DNA of 64,000 nucleotides. Origin: Malachius bipustulatus (Eukaryota; Arthropoda; Insecta; Coleoptera; Melyridae). Below the pieces are notes generated by a model. That model ran no database searches. It saw only the letters and a list, made by a program, of their open reading frames with translations, and had not been told where the DNA came from. The DNA lies in NCBI GenBank assembly GCA_910589415.1, contig OU342632.1, positions 46,303,341-46,367,340 of the forward strand, in the 5' to 3' direction. Position 1 is the stretch's first letter; each line of letters opens with the position of its first letter. A program made the translations under genes and the position numbers. Below are positions 1-11,709 of this stretch, piece by piece.

Positions 1-386
1 GTTACAGAAAGATTTTTTCTGGATTCTGGTATTATTTTCTTTAATGGTAACTACATAAAGAGAAAATCAAAAGTCAAAATTAAAATGTATAAATTTTGCA
101 ATGAAGTGTTCAATATGGTTTAATATCTGTGCGCAAAATTCTTACGTTTACTTAGGATTGAGTGAGGGTCAGATTTGATATCCGTGTCTCATATATCTAA
201 GTTTAATAGTTATTTCTGTACCAAGGGCGTTACTTAGGTGTCGAAGGATGCCGACCGATGGGCATTATCATTTAGTACCGGCAGTGGTGCATACAAAACT
301 AGGATATCTAGTAACTTTTCTGTTGCTAGGCAAGCTGCTTGTTGTGTATATTATTATAATCCAGGACGTTATAGAGGGAATTATTA
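1..386. other. AT-rich sequence, nothing recognised
   Basis: Two short overlapping open frames occur here, but they run into the left arm of the neighbouring fold-back element, have no recognisable domain and are most likely chance. I see no RNA gene or repeat boundary. Confidence 0.4.
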
Positions 387-991
387 TATACAGGGTGTAC
401 CAGCTCGATTTAGACAACGGTAAGGGCCGTGTAGGTCTCGTCAAGACGAAACGTTTTTTTATTTGCAGTTTTTGGATTTGGACCTTCGTTGCGCAAATAT
501 GGCTGACTTCCGGTTTTTAGTTTTTTAGCTCCAGTTTCGGCATTTTTAGGTTCTCGCCCAAACTGCAACTATAGTTTTGGAAACTCCTTAGCTTCAGTTA
601 CAACTTTCATATTGAAGTCAAGGTTCTATCTCTGTTGGATTCAAAATTTTAATTTTTCAATTTGATTCAATATGAATTGATTCAAAGACTTAAAATTTAA
701 AGTCTTGGGCATGTCGCCATTTTGAATCCAACAGAGATAGAACCTTGACTTCAATATGAAAGTTGTAACTGAAGCTAAGGAGTTTCCAAAACTAGTTTCA
801 GTTTGGGCGAGAACCTAAAAATGCCGAAACTGGAGCCAAAAAACTAAAAACCGGAAGTCGGCCATATTTCCGCACCGAAGGTCCAAATCCAAAAACTTCA
901 AATAAAAAAACGTTTCGTCTTGACGAGACCTACTGTACACAGTGTACACGGCTCTTACCGTTGTCTAAATCGAGCTGGTACACCCTGTATA
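387..991. mobile_element. Fold-back MITE, 605 bp, TACAGGGTGTACC ends
   Basis: The left arm (387 to about 647) is repeated in inverted orientation at about 719-991, giving arms of some 260-270 bp around a 70-bp AT-rich centre. Both ends read TATACAGGGTGTACC pointing inward, flanked by TA as expected for Tc1/mariner-type targets. The arms differ by scattered substitutions and small indels, so the copy is not brand new. It has no coding capacity: a non-autonomous element. Assignment to the Tc1/mariner superfamily rests on TA and on similarity of the tips to elements at 5391 and 61276 that carry transposase remnants. Confidence 0.85.
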
Positions 992-3630
992 TTACAATGC
1001 CTTGGTTGTTATGCAGTGGTTTATGTATCTCGTATTACAGCCTTCTTAAGAACATTGAATTTGTCTTTATTTATCTGCCCAAATTAAAATTATTCTAAAA
1101 TGAACATACCTATTATGTAATTACTCATTTCGGGCATATCTACTATAAGTAATATTTCAAAGTAAGTTATTTAAGAAATATTAAGACAATGCATGGATAA
1201 TAATAGTTACCAAATTGAAAAGCGAGAAAAATAAAGTTTTTCTCCGCCCCTATGTTCTAACGTTCACTTGTTTATTTTTCATCAGGGTGGGGGTCGTCGA
1301 CTGGTTTCTCTCCCTCTAGCCTTCAGTTTCGTTCCCTAGCCGTAATCTTATCAATTATTAAACAGGCGGGTCTTAAGTAAAACAATAATTTAGCTGACGG
1401 TAATAGGAAAATAAAAAGCTGCCGTAGCGCGGGAGCGTAGCAGTATACTATGGGAGGGGGGCTTTATGGGCCATATTTAAGCGCCGGGATATTCGAATTA
1501 ATATTCCGCATTTTTAGCGGCAGATGTTTCTCGCCTCTTATTCTTGCATAAACATGGCAGGGTCCGATTTATCGGCCAGCGATCTTTTTTAGATTGTCCG
1601 AAAAATAACGCCTAATTTACAGACGTCTTTTTTGTAAAAGGAAGTGTAAGATTTTCATCCAGCGTTGTGAGTGATTAACTGCGGGAACGTTTTTTTTTTA
1701 TGAGAAGGATTTAATCGGGTAAAAATTGTTTGTGACGTCAGGTTATGAAATAATCATGTAGGTACGTTTAATTTTTGTTGCATTAATCAAATCAAAATGG
1801 TACAAAAATGAAATCAGATAAGTAACTTTCGACGTCATTTTGTGTTCCGAAGATAAATTGAAGTCGATAAATTACAATGATAGGTTTTGTTGTAGAAATC
1901 GTTCAAAACTTCTAAAGTTGTGCAAATCACAATTGTTTCTTGTTCAAATTGTGAAGTGAACTTTTTGGAATTTTTAATGGTCAATTAATTAAGGTAATGC
2001 GATTTATCTCTTACGGAATTTATTTAAGCATTAGGGACGGAATGGAGAGCCAAAGCCCGGGAGTCTGTGGGCGGAGAGAGCGGCGAAGAGGCGCGGGAAG
2101 CGCCGTCACTTTCCCATTATAATTAAATTCCATATCAATTCATCAATTTTTATGAGTGGCACACAAATTCGTAGCGGCGCCCCTGGAGAATGAGCGAACC
2201 AAGAGAGACAGTGGCGTCTCGTGCCGTGTTAACAATGGCAGTCCAAACAATTAAAACTTGCTCACATAAAACAGTTTCTTTTGTCAAAATTTAGGAGTCT
2301 CCATAAGTGCTCAGTATGAAGGGGAAATTCCCTCACCCTAGAAAACGACACATAGTGCTTTTCCCTTAACAGACCTTTGCCTAGTTAAGTGTCTCTTTTT
2401 CTGTTTTAGGCAAGTGTTTCTTCTTAGGTCGTTTGACCCTAATAGAGACTTCACCAGAAAGCATCTGAACAATTTTTTTTTCATTGTTGTAGGTAATATA
2501 AAAAAATAAAACCTTGGTTCAGGTAGATTTTTGAAAAATAATATGGCTCCAATAATGGATGATTTTTTAACCTGAAACTTTCAACTATGTCGATTATTAT
2601 GCCCTCTACGAAAAAAGATGATCCATCAACGACTAGTGAGCTAAGTGCTGGTGTTACTCTTACTGACCTGACCATCTTCTCTTTTCCCTGCCAAAACCAT
2701 GCATGAAATAAAATAAAGACCTACCACGACGTGCACCACAGGTGTTCTCTTAAATCAGGATGTGCATGTTTACGAGTACGAAAAAGGAAACAAAATATCA
2801 ATTTCTTAGGAGAATCCCCCTTTCATTTTAATTTGTACGATTACGGATCATTACAACTTGTAAGATGATTTCTTCACCAAAAACACAGAAAAATTTAGAT
2901 AAATTTTATTTAATTGAAAAATTCCGCTCCTGGTACTAGTTTTTACTACTCCTGTTAATGTGGGATTTTATGGTACTTAATGGCTAAGATTGACTACCAT
3001 GATTCTAAAAAGACTTTCGTAGTAATAATTATAATACCAAAATGTGTTTTAATTTTTTTTGTCGATACTCCCTTTATGGTTTTCGGTTCTGAGACAGGCA
3101 GCAGCTCCTTTCAGCTCCATTTCGATGTATAAGGTTTTCAATAATCTTGGCAAGACTTTTGCCACAACAAGGAACATGTTCACATTCTTCCAGGAAATTT
3201 GAAATATTAAAATTATCGCCTGATTTTGTGCACGTTTTGATCAATTTATTTTGTTAACAATACTCGACAATGTAAAGATTTCTGTCATAGGACGTTTTCA
3301 CGGCGACAGTTGCTTTCATTCTCACGAGAGTTGCTCCCAACTATCCCGTCGTCCCGTCGCACGTGATAGTGTAACATTTCTATTGCGACAGCTTAAGAGT
3401 GACTAGGTATCAACCAGTTTACAAGAGGCTAGTTTACTGAGAGATACTGTCACGAGAGCAACTCTCACGCTGAACTATCATCGTGAATTCGGGCCTTTAC
3501 AGGGAAAAAAATGATCAAAAAGTTGAAATTTCAAAAGAGCTCAGCGGGTTAGAAGAGCAGCCTACTAATCCGTTGACGCTGTCACCGCGTGCGTTCAAAT
3601 GCTGATAGTACCTTGGGTGCTGTGTTCGTC
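992..3630. other. Non-coding; less AT-rich unique island about 1260-2240
   Basis: There is no supported gene. From about 1260 to 2240 the sequence is richer in G and C than its surroundings, not obviously repeated in the window, and includes C-rich runs and homopurine stretches near 2040-2100 and 2180-2240. Such islands between insect repeats are often conserved regulatory DNA, but that is inference. The 64-codon minus-strand frame near 2481-2675 shows no domain. 3060-3500 has nothing I can name. Confidence 0.35.
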
Positions 3631-4109
3631 TATACCGGGTGATCCATCTTAATCTATTTTCAGAACTATTGGGGAGGGGAAACATTCTCCAAGAAAAAGT
3701 TTGGGACAAAAGTTGTTTGGTTTTGAGGGGGACATCGTTTGCACACAAGAACCAACCCCCTTTGACGATTTAAATAGGAACCCCCATTTTTTATTGCGAG
3801 TTATGATTCAGAGTGGAGAAAAACCAACTTTTATATGGAGCAATATTTTTTTTCAAATTGGCTCTCATCCCTTAAACATGGAAGACAAAAACGGCTTTTT
3901 GTTTATTTATTATAAATTCCATACAAAAGTTTGTTTTTCTCCACGCTGAATCATAACCAGCAACAAAAAGTGGGGTCACCCAGCAAAGTCACCCCCACCC
4001 CTTTCTTTGTTCGAGGATGGTTCTTGTGGGCAAACGATGTCCCCCTCAAAACCACACAACTTTTGTCACAAACTTTTGTTCGGAGAATGTTTCCCCTTCA
4101 CCTCCCCTG
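3631..4109. mobile_element. Fold-back element with G-rich arms
   Basis: Sequence from about 3671 (GGGGAGGGGAAACATTCTCC) to about 3880 returns in inverted orientation between about 3900 and 4109. A mariner-like tip, TATACCGGGTGATCC, lies at 3631 on the left; I find no matching tip on the right, so that end is eroded or the outer part is lost. The short open frames on both strands here are read through the palindrome arms and are artefacts. Confidence 0.7.
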
Positions 4110-5279
4110 TAAAAAATGTTATTTTTTACATAAAAGATTCATCATAGCCGTGATTACCAACATTCGGTGAACATGTAACGAATTTTTCCCAAATTTCCCG
4201 CAAAATATTTTTAATTTTCAAAAATACTTCAAAGTATTTTTCTTTTCGTAGTTTTGAAGTTAAGAAAAACGTAATTTTCTTTGGAACTAAAATTCCCATT
4301 TAAGTCCAGTTGTTACAGTATCATACTGGAAAAGTATTCCGTATAAAGGGATTCTTATTTGACAAAAGAGGAATTTCAATTGAAAAATCACACTAACGTT
4401 TGATAACTGGGAAAATCATTACAAAGTGTGAAACACTTTGGCAAAAGAGGAAAACCAAAAGAGAAAAAATGTATAATCGCAATCTCTATTTGCAATTATT
4501 ACAGAATCGGATTTTACGTCTGAAAATATGTATAGGATTTGTCTGAAATATTTCTTTTCATACACGATGGATTTTTTTTTGTTAAAATAAAGTTAATACT
4601 TCCCACGTAATGGAAGGATGACTAATTTTAGCAGTAACGTCAAATTCTGCTATTTCTTCCGTGGTATTGAAGTTTGATTGTTGAAATTTTTTATTGAGCG
4701 CCAAGAAGCCAAAAATGAGTCCAGAAGAAACATTCGAGTATGATGTATAGTGATGAATGCGGTTGTAAAAACGAGAACAGGGGACCAGACTGATAGAATG
4801 GATGACATCAAGCAAAGGGGGTAAGCACAACGTGCCCACGTAGTGCTTCCGGCGATTTGGAATCAGATGGCTCTCGAAGGAAAAAAATGGTGTTGCTCGA
4901 GGTATTTGGATGTATATATATAATCAACAACACAATTACTATTACATGGTGTAGTGCGTAACATAAATGGTATTTGGATTTGCCAGGTGAAAAAAAATCA
5001 TCCAGCATACTGGCTGGCCCAAAAAGTCGTGTTTTAAGTCACTTATATCAGAAAAAATCTGTCTACTCATTTTTATTTTAGATTATTTAAAAAATTTAAA
5101 AATAAAAAATTATGATTTTATTTTCTCATTATTTGCAAATACATATTGGAAACATAAAATTGAAGCTAATGTTAAACTGTGTTAAATTTTCTTTTTATGC
5201 GTATAACAGGTTAAAACTGTCTAAAAAGGTTGCCCACATTTAACGATCCAGTTTTATTAGAAAAGTAATCAAATTTCTG
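4110..5279. other. Non-coding, nothing recognised
   Basis: AT-rich DNA with two short minus-strand open frames (4582-4839 and 4808-5008) that have no recognisable domain or gene structure. No boundary of an element is clear. Confidence 0.3.
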
Positions 5280-5390
5280 CTATTTGTTTAGTTTCTGTAC
5301 CAAATTTTATCTCATTCGGCTCTGAATTTGAAAAAGTAGGGGGGAATATCTGACACACAAATTTTAAAAATTGAAAACTAACATCATTTT

Positions 5391-6115
5391 TATACAGGGT
5401 GTTCTACAAGCTCTATGACAAACTTTGACAGATGGTAGGTTGCTTGATTTTAAACATATTTTTTTTTAATAAACATGGGTCCGATTCGTTTTTGTTTAGA
5501 AGTTACAAGCATTCTTAGAACACGACCTTTTAGAGTTTATTGATGACGTGCAACTCAATATTAATATTGATATTAATATATCAAAATATGTGGTATCAGC
5601 ATGACGGTGCACCACCACATAGAGGAAGACAAGTTGCTGCTTGGCTAAATGAACATTTCCCGAATAAATGGATAGGTCAAGGAGGTCCAATATCATGGCC
5701 ACCTCGTTCTCCCGATCTGAATCCTCTGGATTTTTATTTACGGGGACACATGAAGCAGCTGGTCTACCATGTTGAAATCGCTACCCATCAGCAGTTACTT
5801 GAAAGAATTCAAGATGCAGCTAACCAAATAAGAAATGATCCAAATCTCATTCTTCGAGTGATCGAATCTTTAGATCGTCGATGTGAGGCTTGCATTCAAG
5901 CTGAGGGTGGACATTTCGAACAATTTTTATGGTCTTAAGTTTTGTGATTATCATTTAATTTAAATTTTTATTGTTGATTGTTAATAAAGGTTAAATGCTT
6001 GTAACTTCTAAACAAAAACGAATCGGACCCATGTTTATTAAAAAAAATATGTTTAAAATCAAGCAACCTACAATCTGTCAAAGTTTGTCATAGAGCTTGT
6101 AGAACACCCTGTATA
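5391..6115 (+). mobile_element. DD41D (rosa-like) mariner-superfamily transposon, internally deleted
   Basis: A 725-bp element with near-perfect inverted repeats of about 122 bp (5391-5512 and 5995-6115), each beginning TATACAGGGTGTTCTACAAG, flanked by TA. Between them lies the C-terminal part of a transposase. Its terminal repeats are long for a mariner, and only the DNA between them has been lost. It interrupts an older repeat, so it is the later arrival. Confidence 0.9.
5540..5938 (+). pseudogene. C-terminal fragment of DD41D transposase
   Basis: The 132-codon frame carries the motifs QHDGAPPH and WPPRSPDLNPLDF of the IS630/Tc1/mariner DDE/D catalytic core. The D of HDGAPP and the D of NPLD are separated by 41 residues, which matches the DD41D spacing of the rosa-like group. 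The family protein would be about 350 residues: the helix-turn-helix part and the first catalytic aspartate are missing. The first 15-20 codons before MWYQHDG do not resemble the family and are probably junction sequence, so the apparent ATG start is not the native one. A TAA stop is followed closely by the right inverted repeat. The protein cannot catalyse transposition alone. Confidence 0.9.
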
Positions 6116-6260
6116 GGTAATCAAAATACCTATGAGATCTCACATGCCCCCCGTGTCATTTAAAATCTTGAAGTTGACAGGTGTTGCAACGTCATCTTTG
6201 ACCTTTGTCTCATTCTGCTCAGAAATTAAAAACGGGGGAGGGGACTATAAACGTGCCCAC

Positions 6261-7270
6261 TGTATAAAAGCAATGGAATAACTGAAAAGATGTTTCAATC
6301 TATATAATTATTTATAAAATATGCCAGCAGCTTTATAAATAATAAAATTAAAGACACTTTAAAATTTATATAAATAGAATACCTACGACGAGTCAAATTT
6401 ATTAAATATTTTTGATAAGATTTTATACCTTCCCAACGTTATCAATAGAACCGCTCCTGTAAAGAAACTTACTCAGCATTGTCGCCTGCCCTAAGGCAAC
6501 GTAAATATTATGCCTACTTTCCCAGGTAGGTAAATCTGCCGTTTATTAAATCAAATCGAACAATGGGCTAATGCGCTCCAGTTTTCCTTGGTCGGAAATT
6601 AAAGCGTTCCATCAAAACGTTCGCATACAGGGGGCCCGGTTCGACGCGCACGATAATGAGCCATCGTCGGTCGTGAATAACTAAAACTCCGCCGTTATCT
6701 TGTCCTGCAGGAGTCCTTTCTTCTCCCGTGTATCTGCCAGAGGTGACCCTATCTTAATAACCATCTCTGGGCTCTGCTAAATCGACAATCGAACGCTTAT
6801 TATTATTGGGAGCTGACGTGACGTGATAAGTGAATCGCTCGACAGCTCGTATGTGTGCGTGTGAAGCTTATCGTCAGGTGTTCGTGCGGGGGGTTTTGTT
6901 TTAGGTTTGTATGGTTGGTGATGGTGATATTCAACAAGTATACCTATGTATGTGCTGATGCTGAATGGCATGGCACATCTCCGCGAACGTTAGAACTTGA
7001 AGAGGGGTTATTGGGTCATAAAATTCAGTTCCTGGGAGGAGTTTATAATGGAAATTCACTTATATCAGCTACCTATACCCTATACCTAATGGGAGGGAGT
7101 CTTTTATGGGACTGTTACTTTTAATTTATCTTATATGTTTAACCTTTTTCTATGTTTAAAGACTTCAGAGAGTTCGGAGTTCAAAGTTTAAAGGTACGAT
7201 CATCATCTTATTTCTCCTTATTCTTCTTCATGTACCTTCACTATTGCTCGGAATTTTTTGCATCTGTATT
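6261..7270. other. Non-coding; less AT-rich island about 6540-6860
   Basis: The stretch 6540-6860 is distinctly richer in G and C and non-repetitive in the window, with words such as GGGGGCCCGGTTCGACGC and GAGCTGACGTGACGTGATAA (two overlapping TGACGTG words). It could be a conserved cis-regulatory block. Short open frames on both strands across 6777-7124 have no recognisable domain. Confidence 0.35.
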
Positions 7271-7866
7271 ATACAGGGTGTCAAGTAATTATAACGTGTG
7301 ACTACTAGATCTCTAAACATAGACAAATAATTCCCCTGTACGATTACGTTGAATACTGAACGACTATACATAGGGAAATTGTTAGGCTACGGCAAAAGTT
7401 ACATTAAGTTGGAACCGCTTTTTCGATTCGTGACGGTCTACAGAAGAATGAAAAATGAGAAGTAGTTCAATAACTGAACATGAGTATTTCAATGGTGTTA
7501 AAATACCCTCTCCCTCCCACACCATCCTGGGAGGGGAGAAGTGGTGGATAATTTGCAATACTAAGTGGAAATTTCCATTTTCCAGTATTCTGAAAAAAAA
7601 TTTCGATAAAAAGAAGACAAACTTTTATGCTCATCATTCTTCCGTAGAAATAATAATTTTTTTTTTCTTCGATTATGTCATATCTGAGGCGAATCTAAAA
7701 AAAACGTTCCAGGCATACTTAACCAGGGAGGGGACGGAGGGACGCGTTTGGTAAGATTGGATAGCGCTTTTGAAATGATTAAGAAAACTTTTTTCTTTTT
7801 TGGATCCAATTTGTATTCCTCAAAATATTTCACCGTTTTCAGACTTTTTGGACACGCCGTATATCT
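7271..7866. mobile_element. Possible degenerate TACAGGGTG-ended element
   Basis: A tip TATACAGGGTGTC occurs at 7271 and an imperfect inverted counterpart (GGACACGCCGTATAT) near 7853-7866. Only about 14 bp of the tips pair convincingly. C-rich words near 7508-7545 and 7723-7745 hint at further inverted similarity. Old and uncertain. Confidence 0.35.
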
Positions 7867-9023
7867 GTAGTTTGTTCGCAATTAATATTTATTTCTGAAG
7901 GAGAAAAATATTTTGTCCAATCGAGATCAGAAGAGAATCATCATTGCTCCCAAAGTTTTTTTAGAGTTACAAGTAACTGTTGTCGATTTGTATAAAGCAT
8001 GCTAAGAGCCATCCCACAAAGTAACTATAATCTAAGATGGCGGCTACGTTCAAAATGGCTAGCAGTGGGTTCTGATTTGGCTACATCTTTTATGATAGTT
8101 TTTTTCACTTACCTCTAAAATATCCTTTTCTGCTGATATAAGACCAATGAGAAATGTCAATATTTGTATTCTTTTACAGATGGACCAAATCTCCATAAAC
8201 CTGAAAAAAATTATTCTTTTAGGTTTTAGGTTATTTAATAAACAGTCAAATTTTCCCACCATGAAAAGTACAAAAGGAAATCACGTAAGTGGGCGGAAAT
8301 AATAAATATAGAAAGCTCCATCAAGTTATCATGGTTTGGACCATTAATCGACTTATCTTTCATTAAATTACGATTTAAATAAACAGAGACAGCATATAAA
8401 ATGAAGTGACAAGTACTGTCATGCATGAAGAAAATGAATACAAATCTTTTGCCATCCCTCATTCTCATTACTATTGAAATGTCTCGTGATTCATGTGATG
8501 TGTGAGCAGACCAAGGGACTCCACTACCATCATGTGTTGTAGAACTGCTGCTTAATGAAAGCCTGGAATGCAGCGCGTCAGAGTCCTGACAGGCCGACTC
8601 TGCAGCCCTCCTATCCCGGAGCGCTTTAGTAATTATTCCCTAAGACAACTATTATTCACGGAGGCAGATTAGTGATCCATCGCACCACCAGACGTCGTGA
8701 TATTGTTCTAAATAATTGCAATGTAGAATGAAGCCTCTAGCTAGACAATAATTATTATTATAAAGGGGCGCTAGTTCGAAAAACATGTCATTATTATGTA
8801 GAGTGTAGATCTTTTGATGTCTGTTTAAAAAAAGTCTCGTATGCAAATCGGATAAATTTATTATCAGATAAATTGGTTTGCTATCAGTGGGATTTCTTAT
8901 CATTTCAAGTTCTCATTGAAAAGAGATTCATATTGCAATAGTCAAAAACATTGAAACAATTGAATGAACTAAACGAGATAATAATAATAAAATAATAAAC
9001 GAGATCATCACGAAAAAAAAATT
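7867..9023. other. Non-coding; small unique island about 8500-8660
   Basis: AT-rich DNA with four short minus-strand frames without domains. 8500-8660 is less AT-rich and apparently unique, unlike the flanking DNA. Confidence 0.3.
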
Positions 9024-10520
9024 GTTCTATAAACATGTCTCCTAAAATGTCATGTGATTTTCAAGATACAAAATGTGAAAGTTACAAAAAAAAAACGTTT
9101 TTTTCAATATTTATATCTCAAAGGTCATTTTGCCGATTTTGTTAAAATTTGGCAGTGTTGTTCTTTGTTTTAGGACGCAAAATTTATGCTATATACAGGC
9201 TGATCCCGAAATGGCGGACACGGTATACAGGGTGTTGTAGAGGATGTTCAGAAAGACTGTAAATGTAAAACAAAAATTGTTTCCTCGCCTTCGTTACCGA
9301 GATATAGGGTGTCCTTTTTCTAAACTTTAAATCAAAACGGCAGTCAAATTTAAACAGCCTCCACTGGCAAAGCACATGATTTGACGTAACTGTTACGATA
9401 GCGTTTGCTTTTTATTTTTATTATTATCGGGAACGGAATTACAGGCATTCAAAGTTCACCTATTCCTTGAGTTCAACAAAATTTTTCAATGTGGCATCGT
9501 TGTTCAAATTCGAGCTCAACAATGCAACTAAAATAGATTTTGAATAATATTATCGGATATGTTTCCCCGCAACGATTATTATTTTGAACATTGTTGAACT
9601 TTCCATTTCATATGTTTCCATGGTAACATCTATCTGGGTATTATTGTAGACCTACACATTATTTTTTCCTTAAGAAGGGTAGTGCAGTGTTGTGACTTTT
9701 TTTTCCACAAAAGTGGTCATATCTTCTTAAAGGAGCCATACTGGAGAAAAAAGTAAATGAACTTAGAATCTTTAATCCACAATGGATGCTGTGGTGCTGT
9801 CCGTGTCCGTCATTTCGGGATCATCCTGTATAACTAGATGATAATTCTGAGTTCCAGTGGCGTCCCAGAGGCAGTCTCAAGATTTATATTGACAAAAAAA
9901 ATGTACGCCACTGGCTTATTTACAAATTTTACATTTTGTTTGGATTAAACAGTTAAAAATACAATTGTTTTGTTTTTTGATATTTTTTCGTATTCTACTT
10001 TGTTTTATAGAAAGAAATTCGCTTCTTTGCATGTCTTAAAACTCATTTTTTTCTAATGATTTTATTTTCTAATTTTTTTGACATTCATTGGAGCGGTTTT
10101 AATTTTTTTTCCGAAAACGAAGTAACTTATAATACAAAAAAAAAATAAAGTGCATTTTTAGCTGCTCAAACAGACAAAATATATAAAATTTGTGAAAAGT
10201 CATATGCAGTGGTGTTATTTGTTAACATTATTTGCAAGATTGCATTCCCCGAGACGCTATTAAAACTTATAATTATCATCTAGTTATATAGTGCTAACTT
10301 TTCGTCTTAATCACAACGAACAACACTGGAAAATTTGACTAAAATCGCCGAAAGGATCTTTAAGATATCAATAAAAGAGCGATAAAAAAAAATGCAACAC
10401 TCTGTATCTTGAAATCCAGACATTTTAGAACACATGTCACATATTTATAGAAAAAAAATTGTTTTGATGTCCCCTATCATGCCTGTAAATTACGAATAGT
10501 TATTCTCGCACACCCTATAT
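9024..10520. mobile_element. Large fold-back element, host of a second insertion
   Basis: Left-arm sequence at 9024-9191, continued at 9833-9880, is inverted at about 10225-10490. Shared words include AATTTGGCAGTGTTGTTC on the left against its inverse near 10318-10345, and ACTAGATGATAATT against AATTATCATCTAGT. The right arm ends near CACACCCTATATAG (about 10510-10523), a decayed TACAGGGTG tip; the left outer tip is not evident. The centre (9853-10240) matches the centre of the element at 60504-61274, including the word TTCCAGTGGCRTC, so both belong to one diverged family. Confidence 0.7.
9192..9832. mobile_element. Short TIR element nested in the 9024-10520 fold-back
   Basis: Inverted repeats of about 30 bp begin TATACAGGCTGATCCCGAAA at 9192 and end at 9832. 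Inside, a further TATACAGGGTGTTG tip lies at 9223. The insertion falls at TA in the left arm of the host palindrome: removing 9192-9832 restores continuity with the right arm, so this is the younger element. No transposase-like frame is present. Confidence 0.8.
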
Positions 10521-11447
10521 AGTAGAGAATTGTATACTCTTCAACCCGGACGAATTACTAACAAACTTTGAAAGAACATCAGATATGAGAAAAAATCGGA
10601 AAGTGATGGCAGAAAATGGTATTCGGTACATTTGGGAGACCGAAGGGTAGGGTGATCATGATAAAAAACAAATTTTCTGCCAATTAGCTCGTCCATGGAA
10701 ACTCAAGTAGAATTTCACAAAATTAAAAAACAGCCTTTTAATTGATTTTTTTTTGAAATTTTGACAGAATTTCCAAGATTGTCAGAAAATTAGGATTGTA
10801 TCAATTTTCGGTCCCCAAATGTTATGCGTTACTATTTTCTGCGATGGCACTTGAAACTAGGTATACGCTTTTTTGGCATGGGTAGAACCGATTTTGAAGT
10901 AACTCGTAAGGACCCTTTCAGGACCTGTTATCCTTTTAGTATCTAAATTAAAGTTCAGTCGGTAAAGTAGAAAATAATGTACCTAAAATTCATAAAAAAT
11001 CTGATCAAAGATTTTCCTTCAATAATTGCTAGTGAAGAGGTTATAGAACATAAATTCACATTCAGTTCTATGGAGGTGCAGCGCTTCCACACGAAAAAAT
11101 CACCACATCGATGGGAAAAGTGTTTTTTTTTTTTGCTAGTAACTCGTTAATCGTTGGAAATATCGAATAGAATACTCGCTAGAAAAAAGAAAGGTTGAGT
11201 CATTTCCTAAGAAAAGGTAATTTTTTCGTACACTTTATGTCATAGTTTTCGAGGTATTCAATATTTAAGAAATTGCAAATATTGTATTTTTGATGCGATT
11301 GAATTTTCGTTTGTTTCAAATTTTGGCGCCCAGCCTCTAGAAGAAATGAAATTATTCGAAAACCAAACAACCAATCAAAACTGGTTTTGAAGGCGATATA
11401 AAATACATTTTTTTTGTAAGAGTAAACATAATTTATTGGTCACAATA
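10521..11447. repeat. Mostly unassigned DNA with an imperfect inverted repeat
   Basis: Sequence around 10596-10650 (GTGATGGCAGAAAATGGTAT, then GACCGAAGG) reappears inverted around 10800-10858, suggesting an old, eroded fold-back element of about 260 bp. The rest, 10860-11447, shows nothing recognisable. Confidence 0.35.
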
Positions 11448-11709
11448 GCCAAGCTGCTAGAGTTTCGGTCAAACGATCTCTAAAGTGCAGCATGACTTTT
11501 CTTGGTCAGTACTTAGATGGGTGACCAATTATAGTGGTAAATAAAAAAGTTCCGTGACCGATCGTGCTCCGGGAGGTACGTTAAAAAGGGGGTCCCGGCT
11601 GCTTCACAGCAGTCGTTAAGTTACGTTAGAGGTCCTTGAGGCTACTTGAAAACTTCTGACACTTGGGCTTTACCACAGCCATAAGATATTTATTTATTTA
11701 TTTATTTAA
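11448..11709 (+). mobile_element. 5S rRNA-derived SINE (SINE3-like)
   Basis: The head contains CTTGGTCAGTACTTAGATGG followed by GTGACC, the conserved 3' part of eukaryotic 5S rRNA that includes the internal polymerase III control region, preceded by an eroded 5S-like stretch (CGATCTCTAAAGTGCAGCAT). A non-5S body follows, with the words GGGGGTCCCGGCTGC and AGTCGTTAAG, and the 3' end is a short ATTT-repeat tail at about 11690-11709. This head-body-tail arrangement is that of 5S-headed SINEs, which rely on a partner LINE. The 5' boundary is approximate because the first half of the 5S homology is shortened. It is not a working 5S gene. Confidence 0.85.

Larger units (their letters stand above)
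5280..6260. repeat. Older dispersed repeat split by a DNA transposon
   Basis: The two flanks, 5280-5390 and 6116-6260, together match the uninterrupted copy around 32500-32640. Shared words in the same order include ACCAAA.TTTTATCTCATTC (near 5300 and 32510), ATTGAAAAC.AACAT, then AATCAAAATACC / AATTAAAATACC, and an AAGTTGACAGG-type block. This shows that the 5391-6115 transposon landed inside a pre-existing repeat. The repeat has no coding potential that I can see, and its class is unknown. Confidence 0.65.

Noticed and set aside
3515..4170. Overlapping short frames on both strands with shared peptide segments
   Set aside because: Arm artefacts of the fold-back element at 3631-4109.
11448..11709. 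A functional 5S rRNA gene
   Set aside because: Only part of the 5S sequence is present, it is diverged, and it is followed by a SINE body and ATTT tail.
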